Below are positions 9,782-18,563 of a DNA stretch of 64,000 nt, piece by piece. A model generated the notes under the pieces. The model saw only the letters and a program-made list of their open reading frames with translations. It was not told the origin of the DNA and searched no databases. Position 1 is the stretch's first letter, and every line of letters starts with the position of its first letter. The stretch is taken from contig NZ_JAHLPY010000003.1 in the NCBI RefSeq assembly GCF_018918155.1, positions 124,001-188,000 of the forward strand, in the 5' to 3' direction. The position numbers were made by a program, and so were the translations under genes. The DNA comes from Anaerostipes sp. MSJ-23 (lineage in GTDB: Bacteria > Bacillota > Clostridia > Lachnospirales > Lachnospiraceae).

Positions 9782-12016
9782 ATGGAACATCTGGAGGGAT
9801 ATGTGGAACATATTCGGTTTCGAAATGAAAATAATGGTTATACGGTTTTAAGTTTGGATACAGATGGTGATGAAGAAACGGTTGTCGGGCTGTTTCCTTT
9901 TTTAAATGATGGAGAGTATATTTCTATGGAAGGAGATTATATCGATCATCCAGTTCATGGCCCACAGTTTCAGATGAAAACCTATGAAATTTCGGCACCA
10001 AGTGATATTGATAGTATGGAGCGATATCTTGGCTCTGGTGCAATCAAGGGAGTTGGACCAGCAATTGCAAAAAGAATTACGAAAAAGTTTAAAATGGATA
10101 CATTTCGTATCATTGAAGAAGAGCCAGAGCGTTTAGCAGAAGTAAAAGGAATTACAGAAAAAAAGGCAAGAACGATTGCGGTAGAATTTAATGAAAAGCA
10201 GGAAATGCGTCAGGCGATGATGTTTTTATCCGGCTATGGAATCAATCACAATTTGGCCGTTAAAATTTTTAAAGAATATGGAGATCAAATGTATACTATG
10301 ATCCGTGAAAATCCTTATCGGATGACGGATGATATTTCCGGTGTGGGTTTTAAAATCGCTGATGAGATTGCAAAACGGGTTGGAATTGGAACGGATTCAG
10401 ATTATCGGATTATTTCTGGTATTTTTTATACTCTAATGCGGGCTTTGAATGAAGGTCATGTCTATTTGCCAAAGCATATTTTGTGTAGAAATGCTGCCTA
10501 TACACTTGGAGTAAGTGAACAAACTGTCGAAGAGCATCTTTTAGAAATGATGATTGATAAGAAGATTGTTATTAAGGAAGAAGAGGAAATTAAAATTTAT
10601 GCAGCGCCTCAGTATTATATGGAAGTAAATACGGCAAGCATGCTTTGCGAGAGAAATCTTCGTTATGATGTTTGTGCTTCTGAGATTGAAACAACCATTG
10701 GTAGGATTGAGGAAGCGGATCAGATTACATTTGCTCAAAAACAAAAAGAAGCCATTAGGGCGACTGCAGAATATAGCATTGTGATTTTGACAGGTGGTCC
10801 TGGAACTGGAAAAACAACGACAATCAATGGAATGATTCAGTATTTTGAAACAGAAGGACTTGATATCCGTTTGGCCGCGCCAACGGGGCGTGCTGCGAAG
10901 AGAATGACAGAAGCAACAGGGTATGAGGCAATGACAATTCATCGTTTGCTAGAGTTAAATGGAGAAGTTAGTCATGATTTGGACCGGGAAGGCATGGCAT
11001 TTGAAAGAAATGCCGCAAATCCTTTGGAAACAGATGTTATCATTATTGATGAAATGTCTATGGTTGATCTGTATTTGATGAATTCTCTCTTACAGGCAAT
11101 TGTTCCGGGAACAAGGATCATCATGGTTGGAGATGCAAATCAGCTTCCATCGATTGGAGCTGGAAATGTATTGAAGGATATGATCAATTGTGGGCAGTTT
11201 AAAGTTGTGGAATTAAATCAGATTTTCCGCCAGGCGGAAGGAAGTCATATTGTGCGTAATGCGCATAGAATTCATCAGGGAAGAGGGATTGAACTTGATA
11301 ATAAGAGCAGGGATTTTTTCTTTTTACAGAGAAATTCTATACAAGATATTCTTGGAGTGATGATTTATCTTGTGAGGGATAAACTTCCGGATTATGTCCA
11401 TGTAAAACCATATGACATTCAAATTTTGACACCGATGCGAAAGGGAGAACTTGGAGTGGAACGACTAAATCAAGTTCTTCAGCAGTATCTAAATCCTCCG
11501 TCAGAGGAGAAAGAAGAAAAAGAAGTTGTATCTGGAATTTTGCGTGAAGGGGATAAAGTCATGCAAATTAAAAATAATTATCAGATGGAATGGAAAGTAA
11601 AAAATGAAAACGGATTTACGGTAGATAAAGGTATCGGGGTTTTTAATGGAGATATTGGCATTGTTACAGAAATTAATGATTTTACAGAGAAAGTTACGGT
11701 TCTTTTTGAAGATTCAAGACAGGTGGAGTATGGATATGGAATGCTTGATGAACTAGAACTCGCTTATGCAATCACAATTCATAAATCACAGGGAAGTGAA
11801 TATCCGGCAGTAGTTATACCACTGCTTTCTGGGCCTAGAATCTTATTTCATAGAAATCTTTTATATACAGCCGTTACGAGAGCAAAAAACTGTTTAACGA
11901 TTGTTGGAGATCGCCCAATGGTAAATGCAATGATTGGCAATGTAAATGAACAGAAAAGATATTCTACACTTGCCAGACGAATCAATGAAATTGCACAAGA
12001 CAATTCATTTGAATAA
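9782..12016 (+). CDS. recD2: RecD2-type ATP-dependent DNA helicase
   Basis: An SF1B 5'-3' DNA helicase of the RecD2 (YrrC) type, acting in DNA repair without RecBC. From the ATG at 9782 it is 744 residues, the usual size. The N-terminal OB-like region is followed by tandem helix-hairpin-helix segments (GAIKGVGPAIAKRI, EVKGITEKKA). Helicase motifs include GGPGTGKTTTI (motif I, near 345), IIDEMSMVD (II), VGDANQLPSIGAGNVL (III) and the C-terminal YAITIHKSQGSEYPAVV and LLYTAVTRAK blocks. It probably forms its own unit between two terminators. Confidence 0.94.
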   Translation: MEHLEGYVEHIRFRNENNGYTVLSLDTDGDEETVVGLFPFLNDGEYISMEGDYIDHPVHGPQFQMKTYEISAPSDIDSMERYLGSGAIKGVGPAIAKRITKKFKMDTFRIIEEEPERLAEVKGITEKKARTIAVEFNEKQEMRQAMMFLSGYGINHNLAVKIFKEYGDQMYTMIRENPYRMTDDISGVGFKIADEIAKRVGIGTDSDYRIISGIFYTLMRALNEGHVYLPKHILCRNAAYTLGVSEQTVEEHLLEMMIDKKIVIKEEEEIKIYAAPQYYMEVNTASMLCERNLRYDVCASEIETTIGRIEEADQITFAQKQKEAIRATAEYSIVILTGGPGTGKTTTINGMIQYFETEGLDIRLAAPTGRAAKRMTEATGYEAMTIHRLLELNGEVSHDLDREGMAFERNAANPLETDVIIIDEMSMVDLYLMNSLLQAIVPGTRIIMVGDANQLPSIGAGNVLKDMINCGQFKVVELNQIFRQAEGSHIVRNAHRIHQGRGIELDNKSRDFFFLQRNSIQDILGVMIYLVRDKLPDYVHVKPYDIQILTPMRKGELGVERLNQVLQQYLNPPSEEKEEKEVVSGILREGDKVMQIKNNYQMEWKVKNENGFTVDKGIGVFNGDIGIVTEINDFTEKVTVLFEDSRQVEYGYGMLDELELAYAITIHKSQGSEYPAVVIPLLSGPRILFHRNLLYTAVTRAKNCLTIVGDRPMVNAMIGNVNEQKRYSTLARRINEIAQDNSFE

Positions 12017-12021
12017 AATGC

Positions 12022-12053
12022 CAAAAACCGTCGTCATTTAGAGGACGGTTTTT
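12022..12053 (+). terminator. Terminator after recD2
   Basis: An AAAACCGTC/GACGGTTTT stem with an 11-base loop and a terminal T run. Confidence 0.85.
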
Positions 12054-12107
12054 CTGTACCGGAAAGTACCTGCCTTTTATAATAAAAAGAAAGAAAGGAA
12101 GGGACTT

Positions 12108-12635
12108 ATGAAAGAAAAGAAACGTATGATATCAGAGGCAGCCAGAGAGCTTGGTCTTGAAACTTATCATCTAAGAACTTGGGAAGATGAGTTTGGGTTG
12201 CTGATTCCACGAAATGAAAAAGGATATCGATGCTATGGAGATAAAGAAATACATACTTTTCAAAAAATACGAGATATGAAAGAAGAAGGCTTGGATGCAG
12301 AACAAATCAAACAGAAATTAAGCGGGAACATTATTCCCTTCCCAAAAGAAAATCCAGCAGCTTCCGCAGAAAAAATGGCTCATTTTCAAAATGTTATGGT
12401 AAAGATTATGGGGCAAGCAATCCGGCAGCAAAAGGAGTTTCTTGAAAAAGAGATTACAGAAAAAATATCAAAAGAGATGAAAGAACAATTCAGAATCCGG
12501 GAAAGGGAGGAAGAACGAAGATATCAGAAACTTGATGAGATGATTCGAATCCAGCAAAAAACAAGAGAAGAGATTGCTGCGACAAAAGAAAAACGTAGAA
12601 TTCTATTTTGGCATCGTAAAAGACGGGAAAAGTAG
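12108..12635 (+). CDS. MerR-type DNA-binding protein with coiled-coil tail
   Basis: The first 70 residues form a MerR-like winged helix (ISEAARELGLETYHLRTWEDEFGL, then a wing region ending GYRCYGDKEI). The remaining hundred residues are strongly charged, Glu/Lys/Arg-rich, and predicted to form a coiled coil. There is no cysteine metal site and no drug-binding domain. The fold resembles RacA-like or phage-type MerR proteins rather than metal sensors. The protein ends in a basic tail (HRKRREK). The target is unknown. Confidence 0.75.
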   Translation: MKEKKRMISEAARELGLETYHLRTWEDEFGLLIPRNEKGYRCYGDKEIHTFQKIRDMKEEGLDAEQIKQKLSGNIIPFPKENPAASAEKMAHFQNVMVKIMGQAIRQQKEFLEKEITEKISKEMKEQFRIREREEERRYQKLDEMIRIQQKTREEIAATKEKRRILFWHRKRREK

Positions 12636-12713
12636 GTTCCAATCAAAACGCTCTTTTAGTATAATGATGGAGAAGCGAAAAATATTATCATTTGTGCAAA
12701 TGGAGAGTGGAAC

Positions 12714-13673
12714 ATGGAAAGAAAACCAAAGATGCTGGTGGTGGGAAGTTTTGTCAAAAGTCAGATTATTTCGACAAAAAAATTACCGGAAGAAGGAGAA
12801 ACGATTCTTGGAAAAACTGTTTTTGCTACCTTAGGCGGAAAGGGTGCCAATCAGGCGGTGCAGATGGCAAGGCTTGGTGCAGATGTCACCATGATTGGAA
12901 AAATTGGACGAGATCAGAATGGCGAAGATTTGTTAGATGCATGTCGTCGGGAAAGTATTAATGTAAAACATGTACTGTATGACGCCAAAGAAGAAACTGG
13001 TTTTGCATTTGTTGTCCTAGAAAGACTTTTAAACGAACATGCAAAAAACAGGGTAATGGTCATTCCTGGAGCCAATATGACCATTCAAAAGGAAGAAATT
13101 GCTTTTTTAGAAGATCAGATTGATCAATATGATATGGTATTGCTTCAAAATGAGATTCCGCAGGAAATTAATGAAACAGTGGCTGAGTATGCCAGTAAAA
13201 AAGGGGTTCCAGTCATGTTAAATCCGGCTCCATATGAGCAATTATCAGAAAAATTGCTTCACTCTGTTACTTATATTTCTCCAAATGAGCATGAAGCAGC
13301 ACATATGAGTGGAATTAAAATTCATAGAGATAAAGGAAGATTTAATTTAGAAGAGGCAAAAGTAGCAGCTTTAATTCTAAAGGGATGTGGAGTAGCGAAT
13401 GTTTTGATTACCCTTGGAAAATCTGGAGCTTTTATGATGACAAAAGATCATTCTTATTATAAGCCAGCGCTTGAAAATATTGAGATCGTTGATCCTTCAG
13501 CTGCAGGAGAAGCTTTTGTTGGAGCTTTCTGTACGAGAATTTGTATGGGGGATAACATTGGAGAGGCAATGGTTTATGCAAACCATGCTGGAGCTCTGGC
13601 TGCATCCAGAATCGGGGCAATGCCAGCACTTCCAACGAAAAAAGAAGTAGAACAATTACTTTATGGGCAATAA
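12714..13673 (+). CDS. Ribokinase-like PfkB family sugar kinase with altered catalytic residue
   Basis: A 319-residue PfkB-family protein most like ribokinase, which phosphorylates ribose at O5. The substrate-side motif GGKGANQAVQMARLGA is intact near residue 40. NPAPY and SPNEHEA are in their usual places, followed by the ATP-site ITLGKSGAF. The C-terminal signature normally reads DTTGAGD or DTTAAGD, with the final Asp as catalytic base. Here it is DPSAAGE, so the base is Glu. Activity may be lost or altered. A near-consensus TATAAT lies at 12660. No rbs transporter genes are adjacent. Confidence 0.82.
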   Translation: MERKPKMLVVGSFVKSQIISTKKLPEEGETILGKTVFATLGGKGANQAVQMARLGADVTMIGKIGRDQNGEDLLDACRRESINVKHVLYDAKEETGFAFVVLERLLNEHAKNRVMVIPGANMTIQKEEIAFLEDQIDQYDMVLLQNEIPQEINETVAEYASKKGVPVMLNPAPYEQLSEKLLHSVTYISPNEHEAAHMSGIKIHRDKGRFNLEEAKVAALILKGCGVANVLITLGKSGAFMMTKDHSYYKPALENIEIVDPSAAGEAFVGAFCTRICMGDNIGEAMVYANHAGALAASRIGAMPALPTKKEVEQLLYGQ

Positions 13674-13686
13674 AAAAGGATAACAA

Positions 13687-13719
13687 AAAGGAGATGCTGC
13701 CATTGCATCTCCTTTTGTT
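13687..13719. terminator. Bidirectional terminator between ribokinase-like gene and ferredoxin
   Basis: An AAAGGAGATGC/GCATCTCCTTT hairpin with A and T runs on both sides serves the two convergent genes. Confidence 0.85.
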
Positions 13720-13735
13720 GTACGTTTTTTCAGGA

Positions 13736-13906
13736 TTATTCCTGGCTGATAGCACCAGCTGGACATCCATCTGCGCAAGCACCACATTCCATGCATGTGT
13801 CTGCGTCGATTACGTACTGTCCATCTCCTTCGCTGATAGCTCCTGCTGGACAAGTTCCTTCACAAGCTCCACAAGAAATACAAGCGTCTGAAATTACATA
13901 TGCCAT
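13736..13906 (-). CDS. Two-[4Fe-4S] clostridial-type ferredoxin
   Basis: A 56-residue electron carrier. Two cluster motifs are plain: CISCGACEGTCP near residue 9 and CMECGACADGCP near residue 38. The start is the ATG at 13906, preceded on the minus strand by AGGAGG; the longer frame upstream is not needed. Ferredoxins of this type accept electrons from pyruvate:ferredoxin oxidoreductase and the Bcd-Etf complex and donate to Rnf, Ech or hydrogenase. It is a single-gene unit, divergent from the DUF1858 gene. Confidence 0.96.
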   Translation of the reverse strand: MAYVISDACISCGACEGTCPAGAISEGDGQYVIDADTCMECGACADGCPAGAISQE

Positions 13907-14075
13907 AGTTAAATTCCTCCTCATAATATAGTTATAATAATCAATGGAAAAGCGGTTTCCCGCTTTCTGATTTTATTTTAATATACTTGCGAAAGAATAG
14001 CAAGAGATTTTGTTGTATTTTTAACGATAATGTAATATACTATAAATGTTGACTATTTTGATGGAGGAAAAAGAA

Positions 14076-14285
14076 ATGAGTTTAATTTCAAAAGATATGG
14101 TAATTGCAGATCTGCTTGCAATCGATCAGAATTTCGCAGCAATTTTAATGGCATCTGGTATGGGATGTGTAGGATGTCCCTCTGCTCAGGGAGAGACATT
14201 AGAAGAAGCAGCATTCGTGCATGGTATGGATGTTGATGAACTTGTTGGAAGACTGAACGAATATCAGGCATCAAAAGAAGCATAA
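14076..14285 (+). CDS. DUF1858 domain protein
   Basis: A 69-residue protein of the DUF1858 family (hybrid-cluster-protein-associated disulfide domain). The invariant Cys pair is in GMGCVGCPSAQGETLEEAA, near residue 29. The start at 14076 follows an AGGAGG site. Related domains occur at the N-terminus of ScdA/RIC iron-sulfur repair proteins and next to hybrid cluster proteins. The divergent ferredoxin hints at a redox role. Exact function is unknown. Confidence 0.85.
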   Translation: MSLISKDMVIADLLAIDQNFAAILMASGMGCVGCPSAQGETLEEAAFVHGMDVDELVGRLNEYQASKEA

Positions 14286-14336
14286 TTAAGATCAGACTTG
14301 AAAAAATAATTGATAAAAATTATCATAGCAAAAGAA

Positions 14337-14385
14337 AGAAGCCATAGAACATATCACAAGGATTGTTCCATGACTTCTTTTTTTC
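14337..14385. terminator. Bidirectional terminator between DUF1858 gene and mecA
   Basis: A GAAG-CCATAGAAC arm and a GTTCCATGACTTC arm form an imperfect hairpin flanked by A and T runs. Confidence 0.7.
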
Positions 14386-14399
14386 ATTCATATAGGCTT

Positions 14400-15104
14400 T
14401 TATTCGTAGTCTATCATTTCTTCTACGGCCTGTGTTTTAATAATCGGTACCAAATGTTCATTAAATAAAGCTTTTGTCGCATAAGTGTTTGGCAAACGTC
14501 TGCAGTATTCAGAGAGAACAGAATGCATCATATCCATTGTATTGTCTTTTGGATCATCTGTTTCAATACTTAATGTAAGATAATAACAATGATTGACTGG
14601 ATCTTTATATAAACTGCTTCTTGTTGTGTAGTCTCTGATCATTTTTGCAGCAGCAGATACTTCTTCAAGTGTTTGGAAATAATAAATGTTTGTGCTGGAA
14701 TCTGCCAAGGCAAGTCTCATAGGATCTTCCGTACCTTTTAGTGGATGGTCTGTCTGATGATTTAGAAGATCAAGGAGATCTTCTTCATTACCAACAGATA
14801 TATGGTCGGAAGGCATATTTTTTGCCAGCTTTTTATAGTGTTCATTGAAATCTTCTGGATTATCTACCCGTGTAATGACAAGGATTAAGCATTCTTTTGA
14901 TACAGGAATTGCCTCTACCATCAATGGAATATCGTTTGTCTCAAAACCTAATTCCGCAGAAGCCTTTTTCATTAATTCACGAAACAATCCTTTGGCTTTG
15001 TCAGAACCAAAAGCCAGTTCATTTAACAGGGTTTCCTTTCCTTCAAGATCTTCTTTATTTAAAGTACATCGGATTTGATTATCGCTGATACGTTCAATTT
15101 TCAT
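14400..15104 (-). CDS. mecA: Adaptor protein MecA
   Basis: A ClpC adaptor that presents substrates for ClpCP degradation, best known for ComK in Bacillus. The N-terminal substrate-binding segment starts MKIERISDNQIRCTLNKEDL and contains the typical KAKGLFRELMKKA helix. The C-terminal domain begins around residue 130, after an acidic linker. The start at 15104 leaves an 8-base gap to AAGGAG; the upstream GTG and ATG are too close to that site. Length (234) fits the family. Clostridia often lack ComK, so its clients here are unknown. Confidence 0.9.
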   Translation of the reverse strand: MKIERISDNQIRCTLNKEDLEGKETLLNELAFGSDKAKGLFRELMKKASAELGFETNDIPLMVEAIPVSKECLILVITRVDNPEDFNEHYKKLAKNMPSDHISVGNEEDLLDLLNHQTDHPLKGTEDPMRLALADSSTNIYYFQTLEEVSAAAKMIRDYTTRSSLYKDPVNHCYYLTLSIETDDPKDNTMDMMHSVLSEYCRRLPNTYATKALFNEHLVPIIKTQAVEEMIDYE

Positions 15105-15197
15105 GCTCATCACTCCTTTACTTTGATGTTATTATAGTATTACTTTTGAGATGTGTAAAGTACTTCTCATGTTTTTACAAAAATCTCCAAAAATATC

Positions 15198-15243
15198 TTG
15201 AAAAATTTTCCAAAAATGTATATGATTAGAATATGTCGCGACA
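15198..15243 (+). promoter_or_regulatory. Promoter with palindromic operator candidate
   Basis: TTGAAA (15198-15203), a 17-base spacer and TATGAT (15221-15226) form a near-consensus promoter. A perfect 10-base palindrome, TGTCGCGACA (15234-15243), covers the expected transcription start, where a repressor would block initiation. It lies 88 bases before the small gene at 15331. Confidence 0.55.
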
Positions 15244-15330
15244 GTATCTTACATAATGATAGATAGGATATCTTTGTATACCACGAAGAAACCATAACAT
15301 GTAAGAAAAAAATGGATCGGAGGTTTTTTT

Positions 15331-15525
15331 ATGACGAATCATGATGAATTATCTCATTATCTATCCATGGGTTTGGCAGTCCGTGTGGATGGTATTACGG
15401 TTGATAATCGTAATTTGGAACATATAAATCTCATATTAAAGGAAGATGATTCTTACATGAAGGAATTTGTCGGAAATAAGAAAGGAGAGATTTCTGCCGT
15501 TAATTTTCAAAAAATAAAAGAATGA
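15331..15525 (+). CDS. Small protein of unknown function (64 aa)
   Basis: I do not recognise this gene. It has a good ribosome site (GGATCGGAGG), a strong upstream promoter and its own terminator, all of which support a real gene. The protein is mixed hydrophilic with no transmembrane segment, no cysteines and no known motif. It contains GLAVRVDGITVDNRNLEHINLI in the middle, which looks like a short beta-helix fold. The clear promoter and operator candidate suggest regulated expression. Confidence 0.65.
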   Translation: MTNHDELSHYLSMGLAVRVDGITVDNRNLEHINLILKEDDSYMKEFVGNKKGEISAVNFQKIKE

Positions 15526-15542
15526 ATAAAATACAAAGAGCC

Positions 15543-15575
15543 AGAAGCCGGGGAATTTTTCCCGGCTTCCCCTAT
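15543..15575 (+). terminator. Terminator after the small unknown gene
   Basis: A GAAGCCGGGGA/TCCCGGCTTC hairpin. It lies just beyond the 3' end of the convergent cwlD and may serve both. Confidence 0.8.
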
Positions 15576-16249
15576 TTAATATTATTTAGATATGATTTTA
15601 TACCATTAACAATACATTTTGCTGCTTTGTCTTGATAAGAATCTTTCATTAATAATTCTTTTTCTTCATTATTAGATAAAAAACCACATTCTACGATAAC
15701 TGTTGGATATGGATTATCACGTAGAAGATAATAATCAGTATTTGCTTTCGATTTTCGATGATTGGAAGGATCGAGACCTTTCACAAGAGCATCTTGAATG
15801 GAATCTGCAAGAAGTTTACTTTTAGAAAATCCATGATAATAAAAAACTTGGGCACCGTGAACGTCACCACTCGGATAGCTGTTTTGGTGGATACTAATAA
15901 CAGCAACCGGTTCCAAATCAAAGATTCGTTGTTTGCGGTTTCTTAAGTCAGATCGTTTGGAATCTTTGGAGAGATTGTAATCATCATCGCGTGTGAGATA
16001 AACTTTAAATTTTTCATGTTCTAGGGCTTTTTTTAATTTTAAAGAAAGAGCGAGATTAATATCTTTTTCTAGAACATTTCCAGAACCAACTTTTCCTGGA
16101 TCTGAGCCACCATGCCCAGGATCGATCAGAATAATATTTTGGTGGCGCATTGTCTGACCAACTAAAATTGGAAATGCTACCGAAGATAAAAAAATAAAAA
16201 GGATCATAATCAGACATCCGATCACAAATATTTGTTTTTTTTGTTCCAT
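15572..16249 (-). CDS. cwlD: N-acetylmuramoyl-L-alanine amidase, CwlD-like
   Basis: An Amidase_3 enzyme that cleaves the lactyl amide of peptidoglycan. CwlD makes muramic-delta-lactam in the spore cortex together with PdaA. An N-terminal membrane anchor (residues 7-30) leads to the zinc-binding DPGHGGSDPG (first His) near 43. The second ligand Glu is in LEKDINLALSLKL, the SIHQNS motif lies near 120, and the catalytic Glu is in PTVIVECGFLSN near 187. Length 225 fits CwlD rather than larger autolysins. The gene diverges from ywlC, so sporulation or cell-wall control is plausible. Confidence 0.85.
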   Translation of the reverse strand: MEQKKQIFVIGCLIMILFIFLSSVAFPILVGQTMRHQNIILIDPGHGGSDPGKVGSGNVLEKDINLALSLKLKKALEHEKFKVYLTRDDDYNLSKDSKRSDLRNRKQRIFDLEPVAVISIHQNSYPSGDVHGAQVFYYHGFSKSKLLADSIQDALVKGLDPSNHRKSKANTDYYLLRDNPYPTVIVECGFLSNNEEKELLMKDSYQDKAAKCIVNGIKSYLNNIK

Positions 16250-16367
16250 AATCCAGTATCAACTTTCTTTTTGTATAATATATTCATGGAAATGCTATCA
16301 ATAGAATCGAGACTTTTCTTTTAATACAAACAATGCTATAATAAATATTGTATGTTTAGGAGAAGAT

Positions 16368-17420
16368 ATGGAGACAAAATTAGTAAAAATTGAACAAATG
16401 AAAGACTGCCTTGATGAAATGAAAGAAGCAGCCAGATTAATTCGTGAAGGAGAAGTTGTTGCGTTTCCGACGGAGACTGTTTATGGCCTTGGTGGGAATG
16501 GATTGATGGAGTCTGCTGTGAAAAAGATTTATGCAGCAAAAGGAAGACCATCGGACAATCCGCTGATTCTTCATGTTTGTGACATGGAAATGGCACAATC
16601 TCTTGTAAAGGAGATTCCGAAACCTGCAAAAAGAGCGATGGAACATTTCTGGCCAGGACCATTAACTGTCATTTTACCAAGAGCAGATCATATTCCGGAT
16701 TGTGTGACGGGTGGACTGTCAACAGTTGCAATTCGAATGCCTGCGCATCCTGCAGCTCTTGAGTTGATCAGACAGGCTCAGCTGCCGATCGCTGCACCAA
16801 GTGCAAATACATCTGGAAGACCAAGTCCTACAAAAGCAGAACATGTCTTTGAAGATTTACATGGAAAGATCCCAATGATCTTGGATGGAGGAGCAGTAAA
16901 GGTAGGAGTAGAATCAACGATTGTTGATTTTACGGAACCGATTCCAGTGATCTTACGTCCCGGACGAATTACAAAAGAAGAACTGGAAACCGTGATCGGT
17001 GGAGAAGTTCAGATGAATACATCTTTTAAAGGAATTGAGAATGGAGTGCCAAAGGCTCCAGGAATGAAATACAAACATTATGCACCGAAAGCAAGGATGG
17101 TTCTTGTTCTTGGGGAAGATACAACTTTGGTAGTGGAAAAAATCAATGCATTGGTAAAGTCCGCTCATGAAGATGGGAAGAAGGTTGGTGTTATTGCAAC
17201 AGATGAGACCATCCATAAATATCACGCAGATGAAGTTCTGTCTGTAGGCAAAAGACAGAAGATGGAAACAGTTATAGCAAATTTATATGACGTTTTAAGA
17301 CAGTTTGATCATAAAAACGTTGATATCATTTATTCTGAAGGATTCGAAGGGGAACCGTTAAGTGATGCGGTAATGAATCGTTTGGTGAAGGCAGCAGGCC
17401 ATGAGGTCATCCGAATCTGA
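16368..17420 (+). CDS. ywlC: L-threonylcarbamoyladenylate synthase (YwlC/Sua5)
   Basis: It makes threonylcarbamoyl-AMP from threonine, bicarbonate and ATP for the t6A37 modification of tRNAs that read ANN codons. The N-terminal YrdC domain (about 15-200) shows the FPTETVYGLG motif, the KGRPSDNPL motif and the SANTSGRPSPT block. The C-terminal Sua5 domain (about 215-350) marks it as the long form. The next gene starts just past the stop (spacing 13 bp from TTG 17434). The order ywlC-ywlE-ywlF ahead of the atp genes matches Bacillus subtilis. Confidence 0.94.
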   Translation: METKLVKIEQMKDCLDEMKEAARLIREGEVVAFPTETVYGLGGNGLMESAVKKIYAAKGRPSDNPLILHVCDMEMAQSLVKEIPKPAKRAMEHFWPGPLTVILPRADHIPDCVTGGLSTVAIRMPAHPAALELIRQAQLPIAAPSANTSGRPSPTKAEHVFEDLHGKIPMILDGGAVKVGVESTIVDFTEPIPVILRPGRITKEELETVIGGEVQMNTSFKGIENGVPKAPGMKYKHYAPKARMVLVLGEDTTLVVEKINALVKSAHEDGKKVGVIATDETIHKYHADEVLSVGKRQKMETVIANLYDVLRQFDHKNVDIIYSEGFEGEPLSDAVMNRLVKAAGHEVIRI

Positions 17421-17433
17421 AAAGGAGAATGTT

Positions 17434-18315
17434 TTGAAAAAAATTATTATAGTGAGTACCAATAATACCTGCCGTAGTTTTATTGCGGAATCGGTGTTGA
17501 GGCAGTATCTGAAAGAAGCGAACCAGGAAGATGTGGAAGTTATTTCCCGGGGGCTGGTTGTTCTTTTTCCGGAACCAGTACATGCAAAAGCAGCTGATAT
17601 GGTAAGAAACAGTGGGATTGAGATCGTTGATTTTCAATCGGCTCAGCTTCTGCAGGAAGAAGTAGAACAAAGTGATTTAATCCTTACGATGACAGAAGAT
17701 GAAAAAGAAAAACTGATGGAAGAGTACCATGGATATAAAGAGGTTGCAACGATTAATGAATATGCTCGGGTAGAGGGAGCTGTCATTGATCCGTACGGTA
17801 TGGAAGATGCTGATTATGAACGCTGCTTTATGCAGATTGTTCAGTTAATAAAAAAAATATGGGAAGAACGATTAGGAGGAAATCAGATGATTGGTATTGG
17901 AAGTGATCATGGTGGATACGCACTGAAACAGGCAGTGATGAAGCATCTGGAAGAAAAAGGATATGCGGTTAAAGATTATGGGTGTTTTTCAGAAGAATCC
18001 TGTGATTATCCTGTTTATGCCAAAGCGGTTGCACATGCGGTAAAAAAGGGTGAAGTAAAACAGGGTATTTTGATTTGTGGAACAGGAATTGGAATTTCAA
18101 TTACAGCAAATAAGATTCCTGGAATCCGTGCAGCACTTTGTGGAGATACATTTAGTGCAAGAGCAACGAGAGAGCATAATGATGCTAACATTCTGGCAAT
18201 GGGGGCAAGAGTCATTGGGGAAGGACTAGCTCTTGATATTGTAGATACATTTTTAGAGACAAAGTTTTCAAACGATGAAAGACATATCCGTCGTATCAAC
18301 ATGATCGAAGATTAG
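17434..18315 (+). CDS. rpiB: Fusion: degenerate YwlE-type phosphatase plus ribose-5-phosphate isomerase B
   Basis: One 293-residue frame joins two proteins that are separate in Bacillus (ywlE, ywlF). Residues 1-150 are a low-molecular-weight tyrosine/arginine phosphatase fold. The P-loop reads VSTNNTCRS where the family has V-C-x-G-N-T-CRS, so the nucleophilic Cys is Ser8; the Arg and the later general-acid motif DPYG (Asp119) remain. Residues 152-293 are a complete RpiB (GSDHGG, ICGTGIGISITANK, NDANILAMGARVIG). RpiB interconverts ribose and ribulose 5-phosphate. A perfect AGGAGG lies 7 bases before the in-frame ATG at 17887, so free RpiB may also be made. The start used is TTG at 17434 after AAAGGAG. 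Confidence 0.9.
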   Translation: MKKIIIVSTNNTCRSFIAESVLRQYLKEANQEDVEVISRGLVVLFPEPVHAKAADMVRNSGIEIVDFQSAQLLQEEVEQSDLILTMTEDEKEKLMEEYHGYKEVATINEYARVEGAVIDPYGMEDADYERCFMQIVQLIKKIWEERLGGNQMIGIGSDHGGYALKQAVMKHLEEKGYAVKDYGCFSEESCDYPVYAKAVAHAVKKGEVKQGILICGTGIGISITANKIPGIRAALCGDTFSARATREHNDANILAMGARVIGEGLALDIVDTFLETKFSNDERHIRRINMIED

Positions 18316-18335
18316 AAAAGCAAAAAAATTATTAC

Positions 18336-18397
18336 AAAGAAATATTGCAGGGAGAAAAATGATAAATTTTTTCGAATCCTGCAATATTTCTTTTTTT
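18336..18397 (+). terminator. Strong terminator before ATP synthase operon 1
   Basis: An AAAGAAATATTGCAGG arm pairs with CCTGCAATATTTCTTT and is followed by a T run. Confidence 0.88.
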
Positions 18398-18563
18398 AGC
18401 ATTTTTAATCAAATGAGACTATTTAACTTTTGCTGAAAAATGACCATTTTTCAGTTCTTTTCAAGATTTATGGTATAAAAAATCTAGTAAAAATAACTAA
18501 ATTTGTATGCAAACTACTGTGCAGGTTAAACAAAAAATATACACAATCTTAACAAAAAAAGAA

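Noticed and set aside
10541-10942. 133-codon minus-strand frame inside recD2
   Set aside because: Cys/Phe/Asn-rich shadow of the helicase gene with no family features.
13694-13891. + strand frame of 65 codons across the ferredoxin gene
   Set aside because: It is the mirror of the ferredoxin; the minus strand has the cluster motifs and the ribosome site.
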